Assembly: GCF_018861315.1 (NCBI RefSeq)
Contig: NZ_JAHLDL010000045.1
Location: 1 to 32,217, forward strand
From: Clostridium bowmanii
GTDB taxonomy: Bacteria; Bacillota; Clostridia; Clostridiales; Clostridiaceae
Direction: 5' to 3'
Length of the DNA stretch: 32,217 bases
Part shown: positions 7,953 to 15,620 of the stretch, piece after piece
Layout: every line of letters begins with the position of its first letter
Numbering within the stretch: position 1 is the first letter of the stretch
Program-made: the position numbers and the translations under genes
Notes under the pieces: model-generated
Told to the model about the DNA's origin: nothing
Databases searched by the model: none
What the model saw: the letters and a program-made list of their open reading frames with translations, nothing else

Positions 7953-8990
7953 TTATTTAGCATCAGCCATATTAGCTTTAGTAATTGGTTTGTAATCTAT
8001 CCATACATATTTACTATCTGTTAAAGTATAACCAACATTTTCAGTAGTTGGAACCTTACCTTCAGCAAGTAATTGTGAAATCTTAAAAGTAGCAATTCCT
8101 TGGTTTTTAGCATCATTAAGTACTGTTCCAAGTAAAGTTCCATCAGCTAGTGCTGCAATTCCTGGAGCTGTAGCATCTACACCAACAACAGGCATAAACT
8201 TATCACCTTTAAAGTATCCTTTTGCTTGTAATGCTGATATAGCACCAAGTGCCATGTCATCGTTATTAGCAAGTACTGCTTCAATTTTATCACCATTAGC
8301 AGCTAAAATTGATTGTAATTTATCTTGTGCTTTAACACGATCCCACATACCAGTATCACTAGCTATTACATTAACCTTTATTCCTTCTTTTACTATTTCC
8401 TCAATAGAAGATTTAGTTCTTGCTATAGCATCTGGATGTCCTGGTTCACCAGTAAGCATAACATAATCCATAACTCCATCTTTATTTTTGTCTGCTTCTG
8501 GATGAGCTTTCCAGTATTCTGCTAAAATCTTACCCTGCATTATTCCTGATTGTTCAGGTTTTGCTCCTACATAATAAAGTTTATCCCACTTAGCCATGTC
8601 AGCAGCTGCAGGCATACGATTAAAGAATACAACTGGAATCTTAGCTGCTTGTGCCTTAGTTACAATTGCACCTGCTGCTGCAGAATCAACTGGATTTATT
8701 TCTAATGCATTTACTTTTTTAGTTATAAACAAATCAATTTTGTCGTTTTGAGTTGCTGATGAGTTTTGACTATCAACAATTTCCACACTTGATTTAGCCT
8801 CAGTTGCAGCTGCAGATATCGCATTACGAACCCCAGTCATAAATGTATCATCAAATTTATAAATTGTGCATCCTATAGATACCTTTTTAGTATCAGTAGA
8901 TGCTACTGGTGCTGTAGTTTTACTTGAACAGCCTGCTAATAAAGTTGTAGCCATTGCTGTTATTAACATCATTGTAATTGCCTTTTTCAT
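7953..8990 (-). CDS. mglB: Galactose ABC transporter binding lipoprotein MglB
   Basis: A 345-residue extracellular sugar-binding lipoprotein. The signal peptide ends in a lipobox, LLAGC with C21, so it is tethered to the outer membrane face by lipid. The periplasmic-binding-protein type 1 fold is clear. It keeps the calcium loop of galactose-binding proteins (D167, N169, D171 in DKNKDG) and the GEPGHPDA segment, and has NND and GVDA segments near the sugar site. It is less close to E. coli MglB than the neighbouring paralogue at 9130-10185; for example it has NRMP where that protein has NKEP. It is the first gene of the transport operon, with its own promoter and a cre site. Confidence 0.93.
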   Translation of the reverse strand: MKKAITMMLITAMATTLLAGCSSKTTAPVASTDTKKVSIGCTIYKFDDTFMTGVRNAISAAATEAKSSVEIVDSQNSSATQNDKIDLFITKKVNALEINPVDSAAAGAIVTKAQAAKIPVVFFNRMPAAADMAKWDKLYYVGAKPEQSGIMQGKILAEYWKAHPEADKNKDGVMDYVMLTGEPGHPDAIARTKSSIEEIVKEGIKVNVIASDTGMWDRVKAQDKLQSILAANGDKIEAVLANNDDMALGAISALQAKGYFKGDKFMPVVGVDATAPGIAALADGTLLGTVLNDAKNQGIATFKISQLLAEGKVPTTENVGYTLTDSKYVWIDYKPITKANMADAK

Positions 8991-9013
8991 GAATTTTCCC
9001 CCTCTAAATTTTA

Positions 9014-9028
9014 ATGTAAACGTTAACC
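9014..9028. promoter_or_regulatory. CcpA catabolite repression site (cre) of mglB
   Basis: ATGTAAACGTTAACC matches the Firmicutes cre consensus WTGNAANCGNWNNCW at all but the last position and is nearly palindromic. It lies just downstream of the predicted start site, where CcpA would block initiation or elongation when preferred sugars are present. Confidence 0.78.
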
Positions 9029-9035
9029 TGTATTA

Positions 9036-9064
9036 ATAATAACATCAAAAGCACTTAATATTAA
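9036..9064 (-). promoter_or_regulatory. Predicted promoter of mglB-mglA-mglC
   Basis: Minus strand: extended -10 TGTTATTAT (9044-9036) with a weak -35 TTAATA (9064-9059) at 17-base spacing. A poor -35 fits an activator-dependent promoter, and a tandem repeat sits directly upstream. Confidence 0.5.
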
Positions 9065-9067
9065 TAC

Positions 9068-9097
9068 AAAATCCTACTATGATATATTAAAATCCTA
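9068..9097 (-). promoter_or_regulatory. Tandem activator-type site upstream of mglB
   Basis: TAGGATTTT occurs twice on the minus strand (9097-9089 and 9076-9068) as an exact direct repeat with a 21-bp period, two helical turns. The inner copy abuts the -35. This is the geometry used by AraC-type activators, so the YesN-type regulator encoded upstream (12999-14612) is the likely ligand. The link is inference. Confidence 0.55.
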
Positions 9098-9129
9098 TGG
9101 TATTTATTCAATTTAATATTAATTGATAA

Positions 9130-10185
9130 CTATTTGTAAGCCTGCTCAGCTATATCAATATTATCTTTTATTATAGTTACATATGGAATACGTATATACT
9201 TATTGTTAGTTATCTTCCATGAAGTACCATTAATAATGTTTTTACCATTTGCAGCATTTGTAACTAAATCAATTATTGCTTTCCCTTGATTATTTGCATC
9301 ATTTAATATTGTACCAACCATAGTACCAGCCTTTATCTTTTTAGTCGCATCTGGGATAGCATCGATTCCAACTACAGGAACAAATTTTTCTTCAGATAGA
9401 TACCCTGCTTTCTCCAATGAATCTAATGCACCCAGTGCCATAACGTCGTTATTAGAAATTACAAACTCTATTCTATTGTTAAATTTAGATATCCATCCAT
9501 CCATTTTATCCTTTGCTTTTGCAGCATCCCACATTGCCGTAGATGCCGCTAACTCTTCTACCGTAATACCTGCCTTATTAATTTCATCTAATGCATATTT
9601 GCTTCGAGCCTCAGCATCAGGATGTCCTGGCTCACCCTTAAGTAATACATATGATAGCTTGCCATCTTTATTTTTATCCCATTTGTTTTTATTTTCATTC
9701 CAAAGATCTACTATCATTTTTCCTTGTAAAATTCCTGATTCCTTGGAATCTGTACCTACAAACCATGCTTTACCATAACTGTTTAGTACTGATGCATCTG
9801 GCTCCTTATTAAAAAATATAACCGGTAAGTTAGCCGCTTTTGCTTTAACAATTACAGACTTTGCAGCCTTTGGGTCAACTAAATTTATTGCAAGAGCTCG
9901 TACTCCCTTTGAAATCATTTCATCCACTTGTTTTAATTGTGTATCTTGATCATTTTGAGAATCATTCATATTCAATGCTATTCTCCCATATGCATCATTT
10001 TCCATAGAATTACGTATATAAGACATAAATTCGTCATCATATTTATAGATAGTTGCGCCTACTTTTGGTAATTCGCCCTTATATCCAGTCTTTGAATAAG
10101 TAACCCTGCTTATCCCCACTTTCAAAATAGATGCTACAATAAAACACATTGCCAAAGCTATTATAATTTTTTTTATATTATTCAT
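9130..10185 (-). CDS. Galactose-binding protein, apparently membrane-anchored
   Basis: A 351-residue paralogue of MglB that is closer to the E. coli galactose/glucose-binding protein than the lipoprotein next door. It shares IYKYDDEFM, NDSQNDQ, FFNKEP, the calcium loop (D170, N172, D174), LLKGEPGHPDAEAR, TAMWD and LNDANNQ, so the sugar site looks intact. Residues about 6-26 are a hydrophobic segment without a standard lipobox (LAMC has Met at -1) and without an obvious signal peptidase site, so it is probably an uncleaved anchor. It is the last gene of the regulator-kinase operon, 20 bases after the second binding protein, with a promoter for mglB behind it. That position suggests a sensing rather than a bulk transport role. 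It could still also feed MglA/MglC. Confidence 0.88.
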   Translation of the reverse strand: MNNIKKIIIALAMCFIVASILKVGISRVTYSKTGYKGELPKVGATIYKYDDEFMSYIRNSMENDAYGRIALNMNDSQNDQDTQLKQVDEMISKGVRALAINLVDPKAAKSVIVKAKAANLPVIFFNKEPDASVLNSYGKAWFVGTDSKESGILQGKMIVDLWNENKNKWDKNKDGKLSYVLLKGEPGHPDAEARSKYALDEINKAGITVEELAASTAMWDAAKAKDKMDGWISKFNNRIEFVISNNDVMALGALDSLEKAGYLSEEKFVPVVGIDAIPDATKKIKAGTMVGTILNDANNQGKAIIDLVTNAANGKNIINGTSWKITNNKYIRIPYVTIIKDNIDIAEQAYK

Positions 10186-10205
10186 ACTGCATTCTCCCTA
10201 TATAC

Positions 10206-11183
10206 TTATTGTGTAAAAGGAAATAGTATTTTTTGATTTTGGGGTAAATACATATTATTCCTATCTATTACAACTACTCCAGTGTCTACGTAATTTGAAA
10301 CTTTTTTGCCCTGTAAATTTAAAACTGCATATTTAACTGCTAAATAGCCCATTCCAAAAGGACTTTGAGTAACAGTAGCTTGAATCACATTTCTTTCTAA
10401 AAATTCTATTTCTTCTGGAGTATTATCAAATGTGATGACGTTGACCTTACCTGCAAAGCCTATTTCATCAATTGCCTCCGCTACTCCTATAGAGCTAATA
10501 TAATTTAATGCTATTATTGTATTAACTTTATCATCACCTAATACAAGTTTTTTGGTAAGCACTGATGCGCTTTCTGAATCCGCTTCTACATAATCCATAT
10601 ATACAACCTTTACTTGTGGGTATTTTGAGATTATTGACCACAAGCCATTCTCCCTGTCCTTATTATTAGTTGCCCCATCAACAAAATTTATAATAGCAAC
10701 TCGTGAGTTTACATCGCATAGTGAGACAAGCTTTTTCCCTGCCATTTCACCAGCTTTAACATTATCTGTAGCTATATAACTGCTTATTTTATTAGAATTT
10801 AATTTACTGTCTATAACGAGTAAAGGTATATTTCCACTTACTGCTTTTTCAGCCACGTTTGCAAGCCTATTAGAATCACTTGGTGCTAATATCAGTGCAT
10901 CTACTTTTCTTTCAATAGCTGCATTTACAAGAGCTATTTGCGCGTCAATATCGTTTTCCTCACTAGGTGAAGTAAAGTCTACCTTCACATTAAATTCTTG
11001 CGCTGCCACCTCAGCACCCATTCTAACATTTTTAAAGTAGTCACCACTTTGAGTTTTTAATATTAAAGATATCTTTTTAGGTTCTTCCTCCCCTTTAGTA
11101 CTTAAATTTATAATTCCAAATAAAAAGGGTGATATGAGTAGTATAATAAACAATAAAATTAATAAGCTATTCTTTTTAGACAT
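10206..11183 (-). CDS. Membrane-anchored sugar-binding sensor protein (RbsB-like)
   Basis: A 325-residue type 1 periplasmic-binding protein of the RbsB-like group, anchored by a hydrophobic N-terminus (about residues 6-26) with no lipobox cysteine. I start it at ATG 11183, which follows GGGGTG; the longer open frame would overlap the kinase gene and lacks a ribosome site. Neighbouring genes are the kinase (16 bases upstream) and a galactose-binding paralogue (20 bases downstream). The gene order resembles the xylose system of Clostridium beijerinckii, where the anchored binding protein XylFII docks on the LytS kinase and passes on the sugar signal. By analogy this protein would be the ligand-sensing subunit for the kinase at 11200-12963. 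Its ligand is not evident. Confidence 0.85.
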   Translation of the reverse strand: MSKKNSLLILLFIILLISPFLFGIINLSTKGEEEPKKISLILKTQSGDYFKNVRMGAEVAAQEFNVKVDFTSPSEENDIDAQIALVNAAIERKVDALILAPSDSNRLANVAEKAVSGNIPLLVIDSKLNSNKISSYIATDNVKAGEMAGKKLVSLCDVNSRVAIINFVDGATNNKDRENGLWSIISKYPQVKVVYMDYVEADSESASVLTKKLVLGDDKVNTIIALNYISSIGVAEAIDEIGFAGKVNVITFDNTPEEIEFLERNVIQATVTQSPFGMGYLAVKYAVLNLQGKKVSNYVDTGVVVIDRNNMYLPQNQKILFPFTQ

Positions 11184-11199
11184 ATTGTGCACCCCAGCT

Positions 11200-12963
11200 C
11201 TATTCTTTTGTAAGAGGCAACCAGATTTTAATTGTAGTCCCCTCCTCAAGTTCGCTTTGTATTTCAAGACCAAATTCCATGCCATAACTTAATTGAATTC
11301 TCTCATGTACATTTTTCACTCCAACTCCTGACCCTGAATTATCTTTTCCTTTATACTCAAGCAGGTGCTTTAATTTCTCAGGTTCAATTCCCAGGCCATT
11401 GTCCGATATTTCATACAATAATTTACCATCAATAACAGATGCTGATATTTTTATAAAACCTTTATCTACCATATATTCGATACCATGATAAATTGAGTTT
11501 TCTATAAGAGGCTGTAGTATTAACTTTAAGGTTTTATATTCTAGAACTTCCTTTTGCACTATAATTTCAAACGCAAACTTATTTTTATATCTAATCTTTT
11601 GAATTATTAAATAATTTTTTGCGTGCTCCATTTCTTCTTGGACTGTAATTATATTTCTCCCTCTGCTTATGCTTATTCTAAATAACTTAGCAAGGGCAGT
11701 TACCATTGTTATTACCCCATCGTTTTTCTCATTTTCAGCCATCCAAACTATCGAGTCTAGGGTATTATATAGAAAATGTGGATTAATCTGTGCTTGCAGT
11801 GCATCTAATTCACTTTTTCTTTTCGCTTCTTGTTCTATTACTATTTGTGCCATAAGATACCTAACTTTGGAAATCATCAAATTAAAGGCAGTAGATAATC
11901 TTTCCACCTCATCTTCACCTTTTACGTCAATATATATATTAAAGTCCCCTGCCTCTACCATTTTCATTGACTGTTCTAACTGTTTTATTGGATGTGATAT
12001 CTTTTCTGATATAAATCCAAATATAAAAATAATTATTATGATGCAAACAAACAAAATCCATCCTATAAAATTGGTACTAGTTTCCTTAAAATCTAAAATT
12101 TCTGACACATAGGCAACTGCTACAACCTTCCAATTAGTGTAATTCACTGTTTTTATTGTTATAAGCTGTTTACCTTCATCAGAATTTTCCAGATAACTTC
12201 CCAAGTAATCCTCACGATTCTCAGTTTTTAAACCTATGTTAATTAGTTGTTGTTCTGGATGGTATATGATATTATTATCAGAATCAACAATATAAATATA
12301 GCCTCTTTTTCCTATAGATATATTTTGGCAAAGCTGACCTATAGTGCTGTAATTCATGTCAACTAGAAGCACTCCCCGTACCTTTTCATTACCCCTATAA
12401 AAATATATAACTCTGCTTAAGGAAACAACCCAATCGTGTTTCCCTTTAAAAAGATTTTGAACATGTGGTAGTGAAAATTTCATGTTATCCGATTTATTTA
12501 AAACTGATTTGAACCAATCTTGATTAATAATGTTTACGTTATCCTTTAATACTGAGGTAGAAGCTTCAATTATAAGTTCTCCCTTATCTGAAAATACAGC
12601 TAAACTTGCAATGTCCCCTCGAATATTCTGTATTACATTCATTTGATCTTTCAACTTACTATTTGGAATATGTTGATTTAAATAAATATTTTTATCTAAT
12701 AAATTGGATACTTCCTTTGTGCTCTTTAAATAATATTCAATATTTGAGTTTACTTGATTAACTAGTTGTTTTGTACTCAATGTAGCATTATCTTCTAAGG
12801 AAATTGAAAATTTATTATAAATTACAATCCCAACAAAGAGCATAGCTAAAACTGTGATCAGTGTAAATGATATAGTTATAATAAATTGTATCCCCCGTAC
12901 TTTAAAGGTAGTAATTGCTGTGTTATATGGATTCTTCAAAAATCTTTTAATTCTGCTTTCCAA
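11200..12963 (-). CDS. YesM/LytS-type sensor histidine kinase
   Basis: A 587-residue membrane kinase. Order: membrane segment about 27-50, extracellular Cache-type sensor about 51-297, second membrane segment about 299-317, HAMP linker about 318-372, His_kinase domain with H396 in NPHFLYNTLDS, and a HATPase domain with N489 (LIENSIYHG), DNGLGI at 521-526 and GSGVGVKNV at 544-552. All key residues are present. It starts at TTG 12963, preceded by GAGGAG at 8-base spacing. It is the second gene of a four-gene operon after the response regulator. H396 would be autophosphorylated and the phosphate passed to D55 of that partner. With two anchored sugar-binding proteins encoded behind it, galactose or a related sugar is the likely signal. 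Confidence 0.93.
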   Translation of the reverse strand: MESRIKRFLKNPYNTAITTFKVRGIQFIITISFTLITVLAMLFVGIVIYNKFSISLEDNATLSTKQLVNQVNSNIEYYLKSTKEVSNLLDKNIYLNQHIPNSKLKDQMNVIQNIRGDIASLAVFSDKGELIIEASTSVLKDNVNIINQDWFKSVLNKSDNMKFSLPHVQNLFKGKHDWVVSLSRVIYFYRGNEKVRGVLLVDMNYSTIGQLCQNISIGKRGYIYIVDSDNNIIYHPEQQLINIGLKTENREDYLGSYLENSDEGKQLITIKTVNYTNWKVVAVAYVSEILDFKETSTNFIGWILFVCIIIIIFIFGFISEKISHPIKQLEQSMKMVEAGDFNIYIDVKGEDEVERLSTAFNLMISKVRYLMAQIVIEQEAKRKSELDALQAQINPHFLYNTLDSIVWMAENEKNDGVITMVTALAKLFRISISRGRNIITVQEEMEHAKNYLIIQKIRYKNKFAFEIIVQKEVLEYKTLKLILQPLIENSIYHGIEYMVDKGFIKISASVIDGKLLYEISDNGLGIEPEKLKHLLEYKGKDNSGSGVGVKNVHERIQLSYGMEFGLEIQSELEEGTTIKIWLPLTKE

Positions 12964-12998
12964 AATTTCATCTCCTCTTTTGTATGAAAAATGTTTTA

Positions 12999-14612
12999 TT
13001 AATTATTTCTATACTCTGATGGCGAAATTCCAAAATGTTTTTTGAAGCAGTAACTAAAATAATTTGGTTCTGAATATCCAACTTTATAAGCAATTTCAAA
13101 AGACTTCATCTTTGTAGCCTTAATTAGTTCCTTTGATGCATCTAGTCTAATTTGAGTCAAATAATTTATAAAGGTCATTTTTGTTTCTTTCTTAAAAATA
13201 AAGCTAAAATAGGTTGGGCTTATGTATAGATAATTACAAAGACTATTAATGGTTATACTACTATCACTGTAATATTTATTGATATATGCCTTTGTTTTTT
13301 CTACTAAAAGTGTACAGCTGTCTTGCCTATCTTTTGTAATGTAGTTCATTATTTTGATAGATATATATTGAAACCAATTCTTAACTTGGTTTAAATCACT
13401 AAATCCATATAATTCCACGAACAAATTATAATTTTCACCAAAAACATAAGATAGATCCACATTTAAACTTTCGGCTGTTTTAATTATAGTTGTAAGTATT
13501 TCTAATAAATATATTTGAAAATGTTTAAATGGTCCCTTAGCATCTAAAAGTTTGTAGAATAAGCCATCTATTATTTCAACAATTTCATTTTCTGTTCCTA
13601 CTTTTATAGAACTTCTAAGGTCATGTTCCATAATTTCATCAAAAACTATTTTTTCACTGCTACTTGGCTCAATATCTTCTATCCAAATAATTTTATTGTT
13701 GCCCATTATAAATCTATAGTCTAAGGCAAGAATAGCATTGTCATAAGAATCAGAAATATAAGAAACATCACTTATAATTGTACCAAGACCAATTGTAATA
13801 GTTAGTTTTAAATACTTTTCAATATTCTGTTTTATTTCTTCTAGTGTAGATTGAACACTGTTAAAAATAAAGCCTCTATCCTCTTCCAAATATGTACTAA
13901 TTAGTACAATTATATCGTTATATATAAAAACTATTCCACTATTATTTTTAGAAACGATTTCCTCTATTATATTAAGCACTGCAAATTTCATTAATTCTAA
14001 TTCATTATTGTTATCAATTTTCGAGGTCTTATACGTAACTTTCTTATCAATATTTATGACTGCTACCACAAACCGATTTCCATTTAAATTAATATTATAA
14101 TTTTTACATTTCTCCTGTATTTCCTCCTTATTTAGTTTGCTAGTAATCAGATAAGTAAGGAATTTTTCTTTCAAGATAGGCAAGCTTTTCACATAATATT
14201 CTTCTAAAGCTTGCATATCCTTCTTTTTAATCATTTCCTTATCAATTTGTGATTTTACCCTCAAAAGCACCTCAATAAATTCCTTTGAACAAATAGGTTT
14301 TAGTGCATACTCAACCACATTCAGATTTACTGCCTTTTGAGCATATTCGAATTTATCAAAACCTGTTAGTATTATTATTTTTATGGTAGGAAATGCTTTT
14401 TTTAATTCTTCAGAAAGTTGAAGTCCATCCATAAATGGCATTTTAATATCAGTTATAACTACATCTGGAGTATATTTTTCTGCCATTTCTAAGGCATCTC
14501 TGCCATTCTCAGCTTCTCCAACTAGTTCAAAACCGTATTGTTCCCACTTTATTTTTTGTATTATACCTTTTCTTACTTCTTCTTCATCATCCACTAAAAT
14601 TAACTTATACAT
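12999..14612 (-). CDS. YesN-type response regulator with AraC DNA-binding domain
   Basis: A 537-residue regulator. The receiver domain (1-120) has the acidic pocket D8/D9, phospho-acceptor D55 (ITDIKMP) and a K near 108 in ALKPI. A long middle region (about 130-430) with no recognised motif follows. The C-terminal AraC-type double helix-turn-helix spans about 437-537 and ends ISPSEYRNN. The ATG has AGGGGG upstream. It is the first gene of the operon with the kinase and two binding proteins. Likely target: the 21-bp-period direct repeat upstream of mglB. An 11-bp-period repeat in its own leader could serve autoregulation. Confidence 0.93.
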   Translation of the reverse strand: MYKLILVDDEEEVRKGIIQKIKWEQYGFELVGEAENGRDALEMAEKYTPDVVITDIKMPFMDGLQLSEELKKAFPTIKIIILTGFDKFEYAQKAVNLNVVEYALKPICSKEFIEVLLRVKSQIDKEMIKKKDMQALEEYYVKSLPILKEKFLTYLITSKLNKEEIQEKCKNYNINLNGNRFVVAVINIDKKVTYKTSKIDNNNELELMKFAVLNIIEEIVSKNNSGIVFIYNDIIVLISTYLEEDRGFIFNSVQSTLEEIKQNIEKYLKLTITIGLGTIISDVSYISDSYDNAILALDYRFIMGNNKIIWIEDIEPSSSEKIVFDEIMEHDLRSSIKVGTENEIVEIIDGLFYKLLDAKGPFKHFQIYLLEILTTIIKTAESLNVDLSYVFGENYNLFVELYGFSDLNQVKNWFQYISIKIMNYITKDRQDSCTLLVEKTKAYINKYYSDSSITINSLCNYLYISPTYFSFIFKKETKMTFINYLTQIRLDASKELIKATKMKSFEIAYKVGYSEPNYFSYCFKKHFGISPSEYRNN

Positions 14613-14640
14613 ATTGTCCCCCTATGTACCATTTATCTTA

Positions 14641-14660
14641 ATTTTCCATTGATTTTCCAT
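14641..14660 (-). promoter_or_regulatory. 9-bp tandem repeat in the leader of the regulator operon
   Basis: ATTTTCCAT at 14641-14649 and again at 14652-14660, an exact direct repeat at 11-bp period, or one helical turn. It lies between the predicted promoter and the ATG, so bound protein would act as a block. Its motif differs from the mglB repeat. Confidence 0.4.
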
Positions 14661-14675
14661 CAACTTTATGTCACA

Positions 14676-14684
14676 ATTATACCA
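14676..14684 (-). promoter_or_regulatory. Extended -10 promoter of the sensing operon
   Basis: A perfect TGGTATAAT on the minus strand (14684-14676), with no good -35 at 17 bases. The leader would be about 57 bases to ATG 14612. Confidence 0.6.
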
Positions 14685-14771
14685 TATCTTGAAAAAATTT
14701 ATATATCATATTTTGAATAACCTTTTATACACTTACTATAATAACCCTGGCAATCTCCACTACAAAATAAG

Positions 14772-14811
14772 AACAGACCACATACTCAACTTAAAAAGTA
14801 TACGACCTGCT
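14772..14811 (-). terminator. Strand-specific wobble terminator
   Basis: In minus-strand RNA a 15-pair stem forms between 14811-14797 and 14786-14772 with a 10-base loop: ten Watson-Crick and five G-U pairs. In + strand RNA the G-U positions become A-C mismatches, so the hairpin works one way only. It lies 22 bases after the stop of the gene at 14833 and runs into CTTATTTTG. Confidence 0.6.
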
Positions 14812-14832
14812 CCATAATAACTTTAAAATATA

Positions 14833-15234
14833 TTAATCTTTAGCTTCATTATAATTTTTTTCCTCATCTTTTAGATCATCCAAGGCTTCTTCCATTGCAG
14901 CGCCTACATCGCCTATAGATTTACCTCTCTGTTTTTCCAAGGTTTGCTTAATTTCCTCCTCAATATCTTCATCCGGATCTTCATCATTATCTATATCAGC
15001 ATCCTCACCTATATCTAAATCAACATCCTCATTTATATCATACTCAGAATCTTTTGCATTACTAATAATAATATTTCTTATTTCCTCACCGAATTTTCGA
15101 GTAAGTAAAACCGAAACAGTTCCAACAATTGTAACACCAAGAATTGCTAACCCTATAAGATTTTTATTGGAATTAATCCTTTGCTTTCTTTGTCTACTAT
15201 TTATGTTGCTTAATAATTCATCTAAATAATTCAT
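14833..15234 (-). CDS. Acidic single-span membrane protein, unknown function
   Basis: A 133-residue protein that I do not recognise. A basic N-terminus (RQRKQR near 15) is followed by one membrane segment (about 26-45), then a strikingly acidic stretch (about 62-97, rich in D/E with DED and DID repeats) and a charged C-terminal tail likely to be helical. The positive-inside rule puts the N-terminus in the cytoplasm and the acidic tail outside, where it could bind cations or cell wall. It has a GGAGGG site before ATG 15234, its own terminator, and is divergent from the GH20 gene. Distant similarity to YtxH-type small membrane proteins is possible but not demonstrated. Confidence 0.7.
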   Translation of the reverse strand: MNYLDELLSNINSRQRKQRINSNKNLIGLAILGVTIVGTVSVLLTRKFGEEIRNIIISNAKDSEYDINEDVDLDIGEDADIDNDEDPDEDIEEEIKQTLEKQRGKSIGDVGAAMEEALDDLKDEEKNYNEAKD

Positions 15235-15620
15235 AATATCCCTCCAAATTCAATATTTTTTCCATATCAATTATATTTTTTTCATATTAATTATATTTAT
15301 TCCCCAATTTCTAAAAAAAATTCAGGTTTTATAGACTATCATTAAATCCACTTAAAACAAAGCTTTAAAGATTAGTTCTCCGCATAAATTATTCCATAAA
15401 TTTCTTTATATGTATATCATATCATTCATTTAAACTATTTTTATTTTATTACCTCTTAGGGTATTGATTATTTGTCCAATATGGTATACGTTAGAGAAAT
15501 AGATGAACGCTTTATTTGAATATTTTCTTCATTATTATTAGCGCCTCTTGTGCTACATAAATATTTACCACGGTGCTAATAACTCAAATCAAACAAAACA
15601 AAATTTAGGGAGTGTAAAAT
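15235..15620. other. Divergent intergenic region with an 11-bp inverted repeat
   Basis: This 386-bp gap should hold the promoters of both flanking genes; I see no strong match. An inverted repeat TTATTAGCGCC (15535-15545) and GGTGCTAATAA (15572-15582), with one wobble and a 26-base gap, ends 38 bases before the GH20 ATG. It could be an operator pair or a leader hairpin controlling the hexosaminidase. The rest is AT-rich with no ORF. Confidence 0.5.

Noticed and set aside
11184-11285. Longer start for the anchored binding protein overlapping the kinase gene
   Set aside because: No ribosome site for it, whereas ATG 11183 has one and is followed directly by the hydrophobic anchor.
11669-12112. 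147-codon + strand frame inside the kinase gene
   Set aside because: Antisense to the conserved HAMP and histidine kinase regions; no start signal and no recognisable protein.
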